Translations under genes and position numbers: made by a program | Notes under the pieces: model-generated | Databases searched by the model: none | Told to the model about the DNA's origin: nothing | The model's input: the letters and a program-made list of their open reading frames with translations, nothing else | Shown here: positions 24,949 to 35,210 of the stretch, in pieces | Layout of the letters: every line of letters starts with the position of its first letter | Numbering within the stretch: position 1 is the stretch's first letter | Origin: Aeromicrobium sp. 9AM | Lineage (GTDB): Bacteria > Actinomycetota > Actinomycetes > Propionibacteriales > Nocardioidaceae | Length of the DNA: 64,000 bases | Reading direction: 5' to 3' | NCBI RefSeq assembly: GCF_902506105.1 | Contig: NZ_LR733304.1 | Span: 1,969,458-2,033,457 of the forward strand

Positions 24949-25197
24949 TCAGCGGACGAGCCGGCGGATGACGATGATCCCGGCGACCACCGCGACCGCG
25001 CCGCCCAGGAGCGGGACGATCGTCCCGAGCTTGGGCGAGCCGGTCTCGTCGACGAATCGTGAGCGCAGGTTGTAGAGGCTGCGGCGGGCGACGTTGCGCG
25101 GGTTGGTGCGGTCGATCAACGCGTCGACGGTGTCCGCCAGCCGCTCCCGGATCTCATCGATCTCGTCGACCATCTCGTCGGGTTTCGCCTTCGCCAC
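24949..25197 (-). CDS. DUF3618 protein
   Basis: An 82-residue protein with an N-terminal helical region (DEIRERLADTVDALIDRTNPRNVARR) typical of DUF3618 and a C-terminal transmembrane helix (VPLLGGAVAVVAGIIVI) ending in basic residues. The family is common in actinobacteria next to membrane-stress or phage-shock-like genes. Function unknown. It is divergent from the peroxiredoxin gene. Confidence 0.8.
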   Translation of the reverse strand: MAKAKPDEMVDEIDEIRERLADTVDALIDRTNPRNVARRSLYNLRSRFVDETGSPKLGTIVPLLGGAVAVVAGIIVIRRLVR

Positions 25198-25270
25198 GTC
25201 GTGCCTCGCTCACCTGGGTCTGCGGAGGGTGCAGGCCACTCACCTGCACACGTACGTCAGGATAGTGCCC

Positions 25271-25741
25271 ATGACGACCCGCCTGCAGCCCGGAGACACC
25301 GCACCCGACTTCACGCTGACGAACGACGCCGGCGAGAGCGTCACGCTGTCGGACCTCAAGGACCGCAAGGTCATCGTCTACTTCTACCCCGCGGCGATGA
25401 CGCCCGGCTGCACCAAGCAGGCCTGCGACTTCAGCGACTCGATCGATCGTCTGCAGGCCGAGGGCTACACCGTGCTCGGCATCTCGCCGGACAAGCCCGA
25501 GAAGCTCGCCAAGTTCCGTGAGCGCGACGGTCTGACGATCACGCTGCTGTCGGATCCGTCCAAGGACGTCCTGGAGGCATGGGGCGCGTTCGGCGAGAAG
25601 AAGCTCTACGGCAAGGTCGTCGAGGGCGTCATCCGCTCGACGTTCGTCGTCGACGACGGGAAGATCGCCCTCGCCCAGTACAACGTCAAGGCCACGGGTC
25701 ACGTGGCGAAGCTCAGGAAGGACCTCGGCCTCGGGGCCTGA
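25271..25741 (+). CDS. bcp: Thiol peroxidase, Bcp/PrxQ type
   Basis: A 156-residue atypical 2-Cys peroxiredoxin. The active-site motif is TPGCTKQACDF, with the peroxidatic and resolving Cys five residues apart as in the Bcp/PrxQ subfamily. PAAM replaces the more usual PKAM or PKDN just before it. It reduces peroxides using thioredoxin. The ATG at 25271 gives MTTRLQPGDTAPDF, the normal N-terminus. It is a free-standing gene. Confidence 0.92.
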   Translation: MTTRLQPGDTAPDFTLTNDAGESVTLSDLKDRKVIVYFYPAAMTPGCTKQACDFSDSIDRLQAEGYTVLGISPDKPEKLAKFRERDGLTITLLSDPSKDVLEAWGAFGEKKLYGKVVEGVIRSTFVVDDGKIALAQYNVKATGHVAKLRKDLGLGA

Positions 25742-25841
25742 CGTACGTGGTCACGTCCTGCGGAGCCGGCAGGTCATGAGCACCGCCGATGAGCGACGTC
25801 TACCCACGTGTCGAACCCGGGCCCACTAGGATCGACCCCGG

Positions 25842-25923
25842 GCCGGCGTGGTGGAACTGGTAGACACGCAGGATTTAGGATCCTGTGCCTTCGGGCGTGC
25901 AGGTTCAAGTCCTGTCGCCGGCA
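25842..25923 (+). tRNA. tRNA-Leu (anticodon UAG)
   Basis: An 82-nt tRNA. The acceptor stem GCCGGCG/CGCCGGC is perfect and the D arm starts TGGTGGAACTGGTAGACA, typical of leucine tRNAs. The anticodon loop ATTTAGGA places TAG at the anticodon, a long variable arm (TGCCTTCGGGCG) is present, and the T arm contains GGTTCAAGTCC. The CCA end is not encoded. It reads CUA/CUN codons. Confidence 0.95.
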
Positions 25924-25984
25924 CTCACGGATTTGAAGCGTTCGGCAGGTTTCGACCCCCAGGAATCTGCGTAACGCATCAAAC

Positions 25985-26416
25985 ATGCGAACAATGAGCC
26001 CGGTCTACCGGGCGCCGATGCGGTCGCGGCGCGACGACGTCGACGCAGGCGCCGCAGTCGTACGGGCGCTGGCGATCGGCGTGTGCGGCATCGGCGAGGC
26101 CGACGACGTACGCGCTGAGCGCCGGCTCGAGCGATTCGCGTCGGCACCCGTCGGGTCGTTCGTCTGGACCCGGGACGCCACCGGCGCCGTGCATGTCGGA
26201 CGGCTGACCGGAGAGCTGCGCTACAACGCCGCCGGCGCGGACGTGGACCTCGTGAACGTACGTGACACGGACTGGGTCACCCGGCCCGTCGATGCGGCGC
26301 TGGTGCCGCCGGCCGTGGCGCAGACCTTCGCGCGCGGTGGCCGCAACTTCCAGCAGATCCATCCCGGCGACGTCGAGGCCCAGACAGAGGCGCTCTGGGC
26401 GCTGCTCCAGACCTGA
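25985..26416 (+). CDS. Unknown protein, 143 aa
   Basis: A 143-residue soluble protein not recognised. It has an alanine- and arginine-rich N-terminal half with CGIGEADDVRAERRLERF and a second half with FVWTRDATGAVHVGRL and QIHPGDVEAQTEALWALLQ. There is no signal peptide, membrane segment or obvious catalytic motif. The ATG at 25985 is used, and an ATG at 25994 (MSPVYR) is an alternative. It lies between tRNA-Leu and a convergent SRPBCC gene. Codon bias matches its neighbours, so it is probably real. Confidence 0.6.
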   Translation: MRTMSPVYRAPMRSRRDDVDAGAAVVRALAIGVCGIGEADDVRAERRLERFASAPVGSFVWTRDATGAVHVGRLTGELRYNAAGADVDLVNVRDTDWVTRPVDAALVPPAVAQTFARGGRNFQQIHPGDVEAQTEALWALLQT

Positions 26417-26425
26417 GCCGCGAGG

Positions 26426-26851
26426 TCAGGGGGTGAGCTTCGGCAGGCCCTTCTTGATGTTGACCGCGAGCACCTTGCCGACGAGTCCGGCGATGCCGGG
26501 GATCGGCATGTCGAACCCGATCGTGTAGTCGAGCTGTGTGCCGCCGTCAGCGGTCGGGGTCAGCTTCTGCACGCCCCAATGACCCTTGAGCGGACCGCCC
26601 TTGCTGATCTTGTACTCGATCAGCTGGTGCGGCTCGGCCTTCGTCGTGGTCTCGTGGAAGGCCGGCAGGGGTCCGATCTTGAGCGATCGCGTCGACCCCG
26701 GGCCGTTGCGCGACGTGTCGCCGTCGCACACACGCACGATCTTGGCGCCGAACAGTGGACCGAGGTTCTCGTGCTCGGACAGCTTCTCGAACACTGTCGC
26801 GGGATCGGACGTATACGTGTGCGTGACGTGGACGCGCTGCGGGGAGGCCAT
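26426..26851 (-). CDS. SRPBCC/polyketide cyclase-like protein
   Basis: A 141-residue START/Bet v1-fold (SRPBCC) protein. The pattern HTYTSDPATVFEKLSEHENLGPLFGAKIV at the N-terminus, the central LIEYKISKGGPLKGHWG and DYTIGFDMPIPG fit the family, which forms a hydrophobic ligand pocket. The ligand is unknown. The ATG at 26851 follows GGGGAGG. The start is 58 bp from the divergent benE-like gene. Confidence 0.75.
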   Translation of the reverse strand: MASPQRVHVTHTYTSDPATVFEKLSEHENLGPLFGAKIVRVCDGDTSRNGPGSTRSLKIGPLPAFHETTTKAEPHQLIEYKISKGGPLKGHWGVQKLTPTADGGTQLDYTIGFDMPIPGIAGLVGKVLAVNIKKGLPKLTP

Positions 26852-26909
26852 GAGGGGTGAGTCTAGGCTGAATGCCCATGGAACGGCACTGCATCCTCTC
26901 GGGTCGCGC

Positions 26910-28088
26910 ATGAGCCGTTCGGAGCTCCAGCAGCCGGTCAGTGCCGGGGTCATCGCGATGGTCGTCGGCTACACCAGCTCGTTCGCCGTCGTCCTCACGG
27001 GTCTCGCCGCGGTCGGCGCGGATCGGCACGAGGCCGCATCGGGCCTGCTAGCACTGTGCCTGACCCAGGCGGTCGGAGTCATCTGGCTCAGCCGGCGCCA
27101 CCGCATCCCGATCGTCCTGGCCTGGTCGACGCCCGGCGCGGCCCTGCTCGCCGGCATGAGCGCGGTGGACGGGGGCTGGCCGGCCGCAGTCGGTGCATTC
27201 ATGCTCGCCGGTGCGGCGTACGCACTGACGGGGTTCTGGCCGGTGCTCGGACGGCTGGTCGCCCGGATCCCCACGCCGATCGCGCAGGCCATGCTCGCCG
27301 GCGTCGTTCTCGACCTCTGCACCAAGCCGGTCAAGAGCCTGGTCGACAACCCCGCCGCGATCGTCCCGATCGTGCTGGTCTGGCTGATCGGCGTACGCCT
27401 CGCGCCGCGCTGGGCCGTGCCCGCAGCATTCGTCGCAGCGGGCATCGTGATCGGCATCGACATGATCCGCCGCGGCGAGGGCATCGCCTCGTCCGCCCTG
27501 CTCCCCGAGGTCTCACTGACCTGGCCCGCGCTGAGCTGGGAGGCGGTCGTGGGCATCGCCCTGCCGCTCTACATCGTCACGATGGCCTCGCAGAACGTGC
27601 CCGGCGTCGCGATCATGAAGTCGCTCGGCTACCAGGTGCCGTGGCGCGACACGATCGTCACCACTGGTGTCGCGACGCTCGCCGGCGCACCCGCCGGCGC
27701 CCACTCGGTGAACCTCGCGGCCATCAGCGCTGCCCTCGCCGCCGGACCTGACGCCGGACCGGACAAGAGCCGGCGGTGGATCGCGTCGCAGTCCGCCGGC
27801 GTCACGTACGTCGTGCTGGGCGCTTCGTCCGCGGCGCTCGCCGCGCTCGTGGCGGTGGCGCCTGCCGGCGTCATTGCGACCGTCGCCGGCCTGGCCCTCC
27901 TCGGCACCCTGGCCGACTCGCTCGAGGGTTCGATGTCACAGCGCAAGGGCCGCGAGGCGGCCGTCGCGACCTTCCTCGTCGCCGCGTCGGGCATCACGGC
28001 GTACGGCATCGGGTCGGCGGCGTGGGCCATCGTGGCCGGTCTCGTGGTGCACGCCGTGCTCGACTGGACCCCGAAGAGGCGTGGTTGA
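26910..28088 (+). CDS. benE: Benzoate/H+ symporter family permease (BenE-like)
   Basis: A 392-residue membrane protein with about twelve hydrophobic segments and BenE family signatures: PVSAGVIAMVVGYTSSFAVVLTGLAAVGA near the start, WSTPGAALL, and ASQNVPGVAIMKSLGY in the middle. Known members carry benzoate with protons. No benzoate catabolic genes are near, so the substrate is assigned by family only. The ATG at 26910 is chosen because the family begins here, and longer upstream frames are shadows. One base separates its stop from trmL. Confidence 0.82.
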   Translation: MSRSELQQPVSAGVIAMVVGYTSSFAVVLTGLAAVGADRHEAASGLLALCLTQAVGVIWLSRRHRIPIVLAWSTPGAALLAGMSAVDGGWPAAVGAFMLAGAAYALTGFWPVLGRLVARIPTPIAQAMLAGVVLDLCTKPVKSLVDNPAAIVPIVLVWLIGVRLAPRWAVPAAFVAAGIVIGIDMIRRGEGIASSALLPEVSLTWPALSWEAVVGIALPLYIVTMASQNVPGVAIMKSLGYQVPWRDTIVTTGVATLAGAPAGAHSVNLAAISAALAAGPDAGPDKSRRWIASQSAGVTYVVLGASSAALAALVAVAPAGVIATVAGLALLGTLADSLEGSMSQRKGREAAVATFLVAASGITAYGIGSAAWAIVAGLVVHAVLDWTPKRRG

Positions 28089-28089
28089 G

Positions 28090-28554
28090 ATGTTCCGCAT
28101 CCTGTTCTTCGAGCCTCGCATCGCGGGCAACACCGGCGCCGCGATCAGGCTGGCCGCCGTGACCGGCGCAGAGCTGCACCTGGTCGAGCCGCTGGGCTTC
28201 GACCTCGAGGAGTCCAAGCTGCGGCGCGCCGGCCTGGACTATCACGACCTCGCGGTCATGTCGGTGCATGCCGACCTCGACGCCGCCCTCGAAGCCCTGG
28301 CACCCGCCCGCGTCTACGCGTTCACGGCCGGAGGCGACGAGCTCTACACCGACGTGGCGTACGAGCCCGGTGACGTCCTGATGTTCGGCCCCGAGCCGAC
28401 CGGGCTGCCTGCTGAGGTGCTCGCCGACCCACGGGTCACCGCCCGCGTACGCCTGCCGATGCTGCCGGGCCGGCGCTCGATGAACCTCGCCAACACCGCC
28501 TCGGTTGCCGTGTTCGAGGCCTGGCGGCAGCAAGGTTTCAGGCTTCCCGAATAG
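28090..28554 (+). CDS. trmL: tRNA (cytidine/uridine-34-2'-O)-methyltransferase
   Basis: A 154-residue SPOUT-class RNA methyltransferase of the TrmL type. Family motifs are LFFEPRIAGNTGAAIRLAA at the N-terminus, LMFGPEPTGLP in the middle and LPMLPGRRSMNLANTASVAVFEAWRQ at the C-terminal knot that binds SAM. It methylates the wobble ribose of leucine tRNAs in E. coli. The start ATG lies one base past the permease stop (TGAGATG), so the two genes are co-transcribed, though no functional link is evident. Confidence 0.9.
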   Translation: MFRILFFEPRIAGNTGAAIRLAAVTGAELHLVEPLGFDLEESKLRRAGLDYHDLAVMSVHADLDAALEALAPARVYAFTAGGDELYTDVAYEPGDVLMFGPEPTGLPAEVLADPRVTARVRLPMLPGRRSMNLANTASVAVFEAWRQQGFRLPE

Positions 28555-28687
28555 TCCGCCGAGTCAGGTCTTCATCAGCTGTTCGGATGCCGTTTGATGA
28601 CTTTTGGGTTGACTTCGGCCATTTGGTCCAGTCGGACAACAAATCCGACCTACAGTTGCGCTCAACAACAGCAGAGAAAGCGCGCGC

Positions 28688-29395
28688 ATGACCATTCCCA
28701 GGGTGACCACTCGACGGTCTCTCGTTCTCGCCGTCCTGGCCGCCCTGCTGATCGCCCCGTTCATCGCCTGGCAGGGCGCGACCGGTGACGAGCGAGTCCC
28801 GGTCTCTCGCCTTGCGCCCCACGGCATCGTCGTCGTCGGAGACTCCATCACCGCCCGCTACAACAACGAGCCGGGCAGCGCGGAGCAGGGCTGGTGGAGC
28901 ATCACCGGCGACCACTTCCGCGCGACGGTCACCCGGTATGCCCAGTCGGGCTCCGGCTATCTCCGCCCCGGCCACGTGTGCACCGGCAACACCTTCATCG
29001 ACCGGCCCGACGCATATGCCGGCGACGCACCCTCGCTCCTGATCGTCGAAGGCGGTCGCAACGACTGGTCCACCTGCCAGGACGGCCGCTACGTCACGGC
29101 GCCGGACGACGTCATCGCGCACGCCGTGGACCGCTACCTCGACACCCTGCAGACATTCCTGCCGAAGTCGACCCGCATCGTCGTGCTCGGCCCGCCGTGG
29201 GGCCCGCTCGACCCGGAGAACGGCCGCCGGGTGACCGCGATCATCGCCGCCCAGGCCAAGCTGCACGGCATCCAGTTCATCAGCACGCAAGGCGCACTCA
29301 CGGCCGATCGCGTCGTCGACGGGGTGCACCCCAATCGCCAGGGCAGCCTGGCGATCGCCCGGCGCGTCATCGCCGGGCTCGAGAAGACAGCCTAG
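28688..29395 (+). CDS. Membrane-anchored SGNH/GDSL hydrolase
   Basis: A 235-residue SGNH hydrolase. An N-terminal hydrophobic helix (about 12-28) serves as signal or anchor. Block I is VVGDSITARY, with the catalytic Ser in GDSIT. Block III is GGRND, and block V is DGVHPN, with the Asp and His of the catalytic set. It should act outside the membrane on an ester, such as a cell-wall acyl group or lipid. The exact substrate is unknown. It is preceded by a 130-bp AT-richer gap likely to hold its promoter and faces rdgB convergently. Confidence 0.85.
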   Translation: MTIPRVTTRRSLVLAVLAALLIAPFIAWQGATGDERVPVSRLAPHGIVVVGDSITARYNNEPGSAEQGWWSITGDHFRATVTRYAQSGSGYLRPGHVCTGNTFIDRPDAYAGDAPSLLIVEGGRNDWSTCQDGRYVTAPDDVIAHAVDRYLDTLQTFLPKSTRIVVLGPPWGPLDPENGRRVTAIIAAQAKLHGIQFISTQGALTADRVVDGVHPNRQGSLAIARRVIAGLEKTA

Positions 29396-30003
29396 GTCAG
29401 CGCCTCGACCACAGCCGGAGCGATCGCCGTGAGCGCCTTGCCGCGGTGGCTGATGCGGTCCTTCTCGCCGGCCGGCAGCTCAGCGGTCGACACGTCGTAG
29501 CCGTCCGCCGCGAACAACGGGTCGTAGCCGAAGCCGCCCTCGCCGTGCTCGGCCCGGAGGATGCGTCCGGGCATCTCGCCCAGCTCGATCACCTCGGCGC
29601 CATCGGGCGTGCAGAGTGCCACGGCGCATCGGAACTGAGCCGTGCGCCGCTCGTCGGGCACGTCCGACAGCTGGCTCAGCAGCAGCGCGTTGTTGGCGGC
29701 ATCTCCCCCGGCGTCCTTGGCCACGCCGGACCAGCGGGCCGACAGGACCCCCGGCATCCCGTTGAGGGCATCGACGCACAGTCCGGAGTCGTCGGCCAGC
29801 GACGGCAGCCCGGTGACGGCGAGACACGCCCGCGCCTTGATCAGGGCATTGCCCTCGAACGTCGGCTCGGTCTCGGCCGGTTCGTCGTACGGCGTGACGT
29901 CGGCGAGCCCGAGCACCCGGATGCCGGGCACGAGCGGCTCGAGGATGCGGCGCAGCTCGGCGAGCTTCTTGGCGTTGTTGGACGCCAGGACGATCTCAGC
30001 CAC
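29392..30003 (-). CDS. rdgB: Non-canonical purine NTP pyrophosphatase (RdgB/HAM1)
   Basis: A 203-residue Ham1/RdgB protein. Family motifs are the N-terminal [14 protein letters not shown], the substrate-binding [24 protein letters not shown] with the metal-binding acidic residues, GGFGYDPLF and the terminal ISHRGKAL. It removes dITP/XTP-type nucleotides. The GTG at 30003 gives [10 protein letters not shown], the right length, and overlaps the end of rph by 8 bp. It is the last gene of the murI-rph-rdgB run, and its stop overlaps the convergent SGNH gene by 4 bp. Confidence 0.93.
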   Translation of the reverse strand: MAEIVLASNNAKKLAELRRILEPLVPGIRVLGLADVTPYDEPAETEPTFEGNALIKARACLAVTGLPSLADDSGLCVDALNGMPGVLSARWSGVAKDAGGDAANNALLLSQLSDVPDERRTAQFRCAVALCTPDGAEVIELGEMPGRILRAEHGEGGFGYDPLFAADGYDVSTAELPAGEKDRISHRGKALTAIAPAVVEALT

Positions 30004-30718
30004 GCGCGAGGGCGTCGTTCTGGAGCTTGGTGAGGTCGGCGCAGCCCTTGGCCGCCAGCTCGAGCAGCGCGTCGAGCTCGGGCTTGTCGAACGGCGCACC
30101 CTCGGCGGTGCCCTGCACCTCGATGAACTTGCCGCCACCGGTCATCACGACGTTCATGTCGGTCTCGGCGCGGACGTCCTCGACGTAGGGCAGGTCGAGC
30201 ATCGGAACGCCGTCGATGATGCCGACGCTGATCGCGGAGATCGACTCGACGAGCGGCTCCCCCGTCAGCGCGCCCTTGGAGCGGAGGTGCTCGACGGCGT
30301 CGGCCAGGGCGACGTAGGCGCCCGTGATCGCCGCCGTGCGGGTGCCACCGTCGGCCTGCAGCACGTCACAGTCGATCGTGATGGTGTTCTCGCCGAGCGC
30401 CTTGTAGTCGATCGCGGCACGCAGCGAGCGCCCGACGAGGCGGGAGATCTCGTGCGTACGTCCGCCGACGCGGCCCTTGACGGACTCGCGCGGCGACCGG
30501 TCGTGCGTCGCTTGCGGCAGCATCGCGTACTCAGCAGTGACCCAGCCGAGGCCCGAGCCCTTGCGCCAGCGCGGCACGCCTTCGCCGGCGCTCGCGGCAC
30601 ACAGCACCTTGGTCTTGCCGAACTCGATGAGGCACGAGCCCTGCGCGTGGTCGAGCCAGTTGCGGGTGATGGTCACGGGTCGGAGCTGATCGGCACTGCG
30701 GCCATCTTCGCGGGTCAT
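29996..30718 (-). CDS. rph: Ribonuclease PH
   Basis: A 240-residue RNase PH, a phosphorolytic 3' exonuclease that trims tRNA 3' ends. Visible signatures are RTREDGR-like [14 protein letters not shown] at the start, [47 protein letters not shown] with the phosphate-binding Arg, and [16 protein letters not shown]. The length is normal. It is coupled to rdgB by an 8-bp overlap and sits 13 bp behind the MBL gene. Confidence 0.95.
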   Translation of the reverse strand: MTREDGRSADQLRPVTITRNWLDHAQGSCLIEFGKTKVLCAASAGEGVPRWRKGSGLGWVTAEYAMLPQATHDRSPRESVKGRVGGRTHEISRLVGRSLRAAIDYKALGENTITIDCDVLQADGGTRTAAITGAYVALADAVEHLRSKGALTGEPLVESISAISVGIIDGVPMLDLPYVEDVRAETDMNVVMTGGGKFIEVQGTAEGAPFDKPELDALLELAAKGCADLTKLQNDALARG

Positions 30719-30731
30719 GCCGCGAGCCTAT

Positions 30732-31496
30732 CTAGGGCAGCTGACAGGTCGAGCCGGCGGTCACCAGCTCGTAGGGGCCGTCCCACGTCGTCTTGACGTC
30801 CGACTCGACCTCGGCGCGATCCGTCCACGCCGGGATGTGGGTCACGAGCAGCCGGCCGACGCCGGCCCGGGTCGCGTAGGCCCCGGCCTCGGCGCCCGTG
30901 AGGTGCAGGTTGGGCGGGTTGTCGCCGGACTCGACGAACGACGCCTCGCACAGGAACAGGTCGGCACCGCCGGCCAGGTCGACGAGCGCTTCCGTCGGAC
31001 CGGTGTCGCCGGAGTAGACCAGCGAGTGATCCTCGGTCGCGACGCGGATGGCGTACGCCGGGATGGGGTGGTCGACGAGGACCGACGTGACGGTGAACGG
31101 GCCGAGCTGCACCGTGCCGCCGTCCTGCCAGTCGCGGAAGTCGAACTGCTCGGTCATGCCGACGGGCTCGTCGATGCCGTACGCAGAGGCGAGATGGTCA
31201 CCCGTGCCCGCCGGCGCCAGCACCGGGATGCGATCGAGGGCCCCGTCGGGGTGGTACTTGCTGACGACGTAGAAGCCCGAAAGGTCGAAGCAGTGGTCGG
31301 CGTGCAGGTGCGAGAGCGCGATCGCGTCGATGTCGCGGAGGTCGCACTCGCGCTGGAGGTTGCCCAGCGCTCCGGACCCGAGGTCGATGACCAACCGGTA
31401 GGTACGTCCCTCGAACGGCGCCTCGACGAGGTAGCTGCTCGCGGGCGAGTCGGGTCCGGGGAACGATCCGGCGCAGCCGATCACGGTGAGCTTCAT
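30732..31496 (-). CDS. MBL-fold hydrolase (Rv1339-like)
   Basis: A 254-residue metallo-beta-lactamase-fold protein. The metal-binding motif is HLHADHCFD (HxHxDH), with a further Asp in YSGDTGPT and a late His in VTHIPAW. Its place between murI and rph matches mycobacterial Rv1339, a member shown to hydrolyse cyclic nucleotides in mycobacteria. cAMP phosphodiesterase activity is therefore plausible here but not proved by sequence. The ATG overlaps the murI stop as ATGA. Confidence 0.85.
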   Translation of the reverse strand: MKLTVIGCAGSFPGPDSPASSYLVEAPFEGRTYRLVIDLGSGALGNLQRECDLRDIDAIALSHLHADHCFDLSGFYVVSKYHPDGALDRIPVLAPAGTGDHLASAYGIDEPVGMTEQFDFRDWQDGGTVQLGPFTVTSVLVDHPIPAYAIRVATEDHSLVYSGDTGPTEALVDLAGGADLFLCEASFVESGDNPPNLHLTGAEAGAYATRAGVGRLLVTHIPAWTDRAEVESDVKTTWDGPYELVTAGSTCQLP

Positions 31497-32305
31497 ACCG
31501 TCGCACCGACCCAGGAGAACTGGCGCGCCGACTCGACCTCGGGGCCGAGGAACCGCCGGGCGAGCGTCGCGAACTCCTCGGGTCGTCCGGTCGTCAGGAA
31601 CCCGTGCTCCGGCTCGGGCAGCGACAGGTCGCGCTCGAGGCCCTCGCGGACCAGCAGGGCGTACACGTCCTTGGCGGTCTCCTCGGCGCTCGACACGAGC
31701 GTGACGCCGTCGCCCATGACGTACGACAGGACGCCCGTCAGCAGCGGGTAGTGCGTGCAGCCGAGGACGAGCGTGTCGATCTCGAGGTCGACGAGGGGGC
31801 GCAGGTAGCCCTCGGCGGCGGCGAGCAGCTCGGGGCCGCTCGTCACGCCGGCTTCGACGAGGTCGACGAACGCCGGACATGCCTGCGTGTGCAGCGTGAT
31901 GCCGGGATTGGCGGCGAATGCGTCGTCGTACGCCCGGGAGGTGGCGGTCGCCGTGGTGCAGATGACGCCGATGTGACCGTTGCGGGTGGCGCTGACGGCA
32001 CGGCGGGTGGCCGGCACGATGACCTCGACAACGGGTACGTCATAGCGTTCGCGCGCATCGCGCAGGACTGCGGCGCTCGCGGAGTTGCAGGCGATGACGA
32101 GGGCCTTGACGCCCTGGGCCACCAGGTGGTCGAGGCACTCGAGGGCGTACTCACGGACCTCGGAGATGGGCTTGGGGCCGTAGGGCTGACGGGCGGTGTC
32201 GCCCAGGTAGAGCACCGGTTCGTGCGGCAGCTGGTCGAGAACGGCGCGGGCGACGGTCAGGCCGCCGAAGCCGGAGTCGAAGATGCCGATCGGTGCATTG
32301 CTCAC
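31493..32305 (-). CDS. murI: Glutamate racemase
   Basis: A 270-residue glutamate racemase supplying D-glutamate for peptidoglycan. The N-terminal [15 protein letters not shown] is characteristic, and the two catalytic Cys lie in ACNSAS and [20 protein letters not shown] is also conserved. Complete length. It is translationally coupled to the downstream MBL gene by a 4-bp overlap. Upstream lies prs with an 87-bp gap holding a small CCCGC/GCGGG hairpin. Confidence 0.95.
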   Translation of the reverse strand: MSNAPIGIFDSGFGGLTVARAVLDQLPHEPVLYLGDTARQPYGPKPISEVREYALECLDHLVAQGVKALVIACNSASAAVLRDARERYDVPVVEVIVPATRRAVSATRNGHIGVICTTATATSRAYDDAFAANPGITLHTQACPAFVDLVEAGVTSGPELLAAAEGYLRPLVDLEIDTLVLGCTHYPLLTGVLSYVMGDGVTLVSSAEETAKDVYALLVREGLERDLSLPEPEHGFLTTGRPEEFATLARRFLGPEVESARQFSWVGATV

Positions 32306-32392
32306 AACGGAAAAGCCTACGGGGGTCGAGTGTTACGACAAAGTGAACAGGCCGCAGATCACACGTGACTCTCGCCTCCCCCGCTCAGCGGG

Positions 32393-33370
32393 CTAGAGCG
32401 GGAGCTTCGGCTGCGGTGGCGCGTGCGCGGGGTCGACGCCGTCAAAAAGCGACGAGACCGACTCGCCCGCATGGATGCGGGCGATGGCCTCGGCGAACAG
32501 GCCGGCCACCGAACGTACCTGCAGCTCGGGCCAGTCCGCCGGCGGCGGGACGGTGTCAGTGGTGACGACCTCGGTGATCGAGGGGTGGTCGCGAAGCCGC
32601 TCGACGGCCTTGCCGGTGAACAGGCCGTGGGTGCAGGCGACCGACGCCTGCGTGCAGCCTTCCTCCTCGAGCTTGTTCATCAGCTCGATGATCGACCCGC
32701 CGGTCGCGATCTCGTCGTCGAGCACGATCGCGGTCTTGCCGGCAACGTCACCCACGATGGCGTCGATGACGACCTTGTCGTCGGCCTGCCGCTGCTTGCT
32801 GCCGGCGGCGACCGGCACGCCGAGGAGGCGGGCGAACAGTGAGGCGGTCTTGGCGTTGCCGAGGTCGGGCGAGACCACGACAGTGTCGGTGAGGTCGCGG
32901 TTGCGGTAGTAGTCGGCGAGCTCGCCGATCGCCGTGAGGTGGTCGACCGGGACGCTGAAGAACCCGTGCACCTGCGGCGCGTGCAGCGTCATCGTGACGA
33001 CCCGGTCGGCGCCGGCGGTGGTCAGCATGTCGGCGACGAGGCGGCCGCCGATCGAGATGCGCGAGGCGTCCTTCTTGTCCGAGCGGGCGTACGCGTAGTG
33101 CGGGATGACCGCGGTGACCGAGTCGGCGCTGGCACCGCGGGCCGCGTCGATCATCAGCAGCAGCTCCATCAGGTGGTCCTGCGTCGGCGGGACCAGCGGC
33201 TGGATGATGAAGACGTCCTTCTTGCGGCAGTTGGCGAGCAGCTGCACCTGGAGGCAGTCGTTGCTGAACCTGATCGTGTCGGACGCCGAGAGCGGCTGGC
33301 CGAGCTCGGAACAGATCTTCTCGGCGAGGGGTCGATGAGCGCTTCCGGAGAACACCACGATCTGGCTCAC
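32393..33370 (-). CDS. prs: Ribose-phosphate pyrophosphokinase, divergent type
   Basis: A 325-residue PRPP synthetase. FSGSAHRPLAEKIC, YAYARSDKKDASRISIGGRLVADML, LHAPQVHGFFSVPVDHL and the ribose-phosphate loop VLDDEIATGGS are all family motifs. It differs from the usual bacterial enzyme in the N-terminal F-NGE region (here FSNDCLQVQ), in the flexible loop (KQRQ) and by a Pro-rich C-terminal extension. It makes PRPP from ribose-5-phosphate and ATP. In mycobacteria prs lies beside glmU, not between cysM and murI, so this may be a second copy. The GTG at 33370 is used. Confidence 0.85.
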   Translation of the reverse strand: MSQIVVFSGSAHRPLAEKICSELGQPLSASDTIRFSNDCLQVQLLANCRKKDVFIIQPLVPPTQDHLMELLLMIDAARGASADSVTAVIPHYAYARSDKKDASRISIGGRLVADMLTTAGADRVVTMTLHAPQVHGFFSVPVDHLTAIGELADYYRNRDLTDTVVVSPDLGNAKTASLFARLLGVPVAAGSKQRQADDKVVIDAIVGDVAGKTAIVLDDEIATGGSIIELMNKLEEEGCTQASVACTHGLFTGKAVERLRDHPSITEVVTTDTVPPPADWPELQVRSVAGLFAEAIARIHAGESVSSLFDGVDPAHAPPQPKLPL

Positions 33371-33419
33371 GGGACGAGGCTAACCGACGACATGCCGTCG
33401 CGGTACGTGTTGGGGCGGT

Positions 33420-34664
<1,245 letters not shown>

Positions 34665-34665
<1 letters not shown>

Positions 34666-35141
34666 CAGTGTTCTGCCTTCTGTTGGGTTGCTGCGTCGGT
34701 GATTGCGTCGTCTGCATAACTGTCGACGACGCGAACTTCTTCCTCGGTGACCTCGCCGTCGACGATCCGGTAGGACCGGAAGTCGACGGGTCCGCCCTGA
34801 TCGGCGCCATCGCGGGTCGACACCAGCACGTAGTGCGCCCCTGGCTCGCCGGCCAGGTTGATGTCGGTGCGCGACGGATAGGCCTCGGTCGACGTGTGCG
34901 AGTGGTAGACGACGACGGGCTCCTCGTCGCGGTCGTCCATCTCGCGGTAGAGCTTGAGCAGGTCGCCGGAGTCGAACTCGTAGAACGTCGGCGACATCGC
35001 GGCGTTGAGCATCGGGATGAAGCGTGCGGGCACATCGGAGCCGATCGGCCCGGCGACGACGCCACAGGCCTCGTCGGGGTGGTCGCGTCGCGCGTGCGCG
35101 ATGATCGCGTCATGCGTGGCTCGGTCGATGGTCAGCACCAC
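34665..35141 (-). CDS. mec: Mec, JAMM-type CysO-cysteine peptidase
   Basis: A 158-residue MPN/JAMM metallopeptidase. The zinc-site motif HSHT-x6-SRTD (HxH, then S-x2-D) is intact and the catalytic Glu is in PDEACGVV. In M. tuberculosis it releases cysteine from the CysO-cysteine adduct. The extended CysO encoded next suggests an additional maturation role here (inference). First gene of the mec-cysO-cysM unit, with GTG start. A strong terminator lies just upstream, isolating it from the ABC transporter genes. Confidence 0.92.
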
Positions 35142-35160
35142 CCGAGTTTATCGGCCGCCA

Positions 35161-35201
35161 CCCCGGCGTCTCAGCGACGGTCAACCGCTGAGACACCGGG
35201 G
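35161..35201 (-). terminator. Strong hairpin after the ABC permease gene
   Basis: CCCCGG and GTCTCAGCG arms pair perfectly with CGCTGAGAC and CCGGGG (15 bp in all, one mismatch) around a 9-nt loop. It lies 10 bp past the permease stop and 20 bp before the mec start. Confidence 0.8.
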
Positions 35202-35210
35202 TCGACGGGG

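Noticed and set aside
25842..25984. tRNA-Leu as an integration site of a mobile element
   Set aside because: No integrase, no second copy of the tRNA 3' end and no change of base composition downstream were seen.
26586..26909. N-terminal extension of the BenE-like permease
   Set aside because: The extra residues overlap the divergent SRPBCC gene and lack similarity to the family. The permease family starts at the ATG at 26910.
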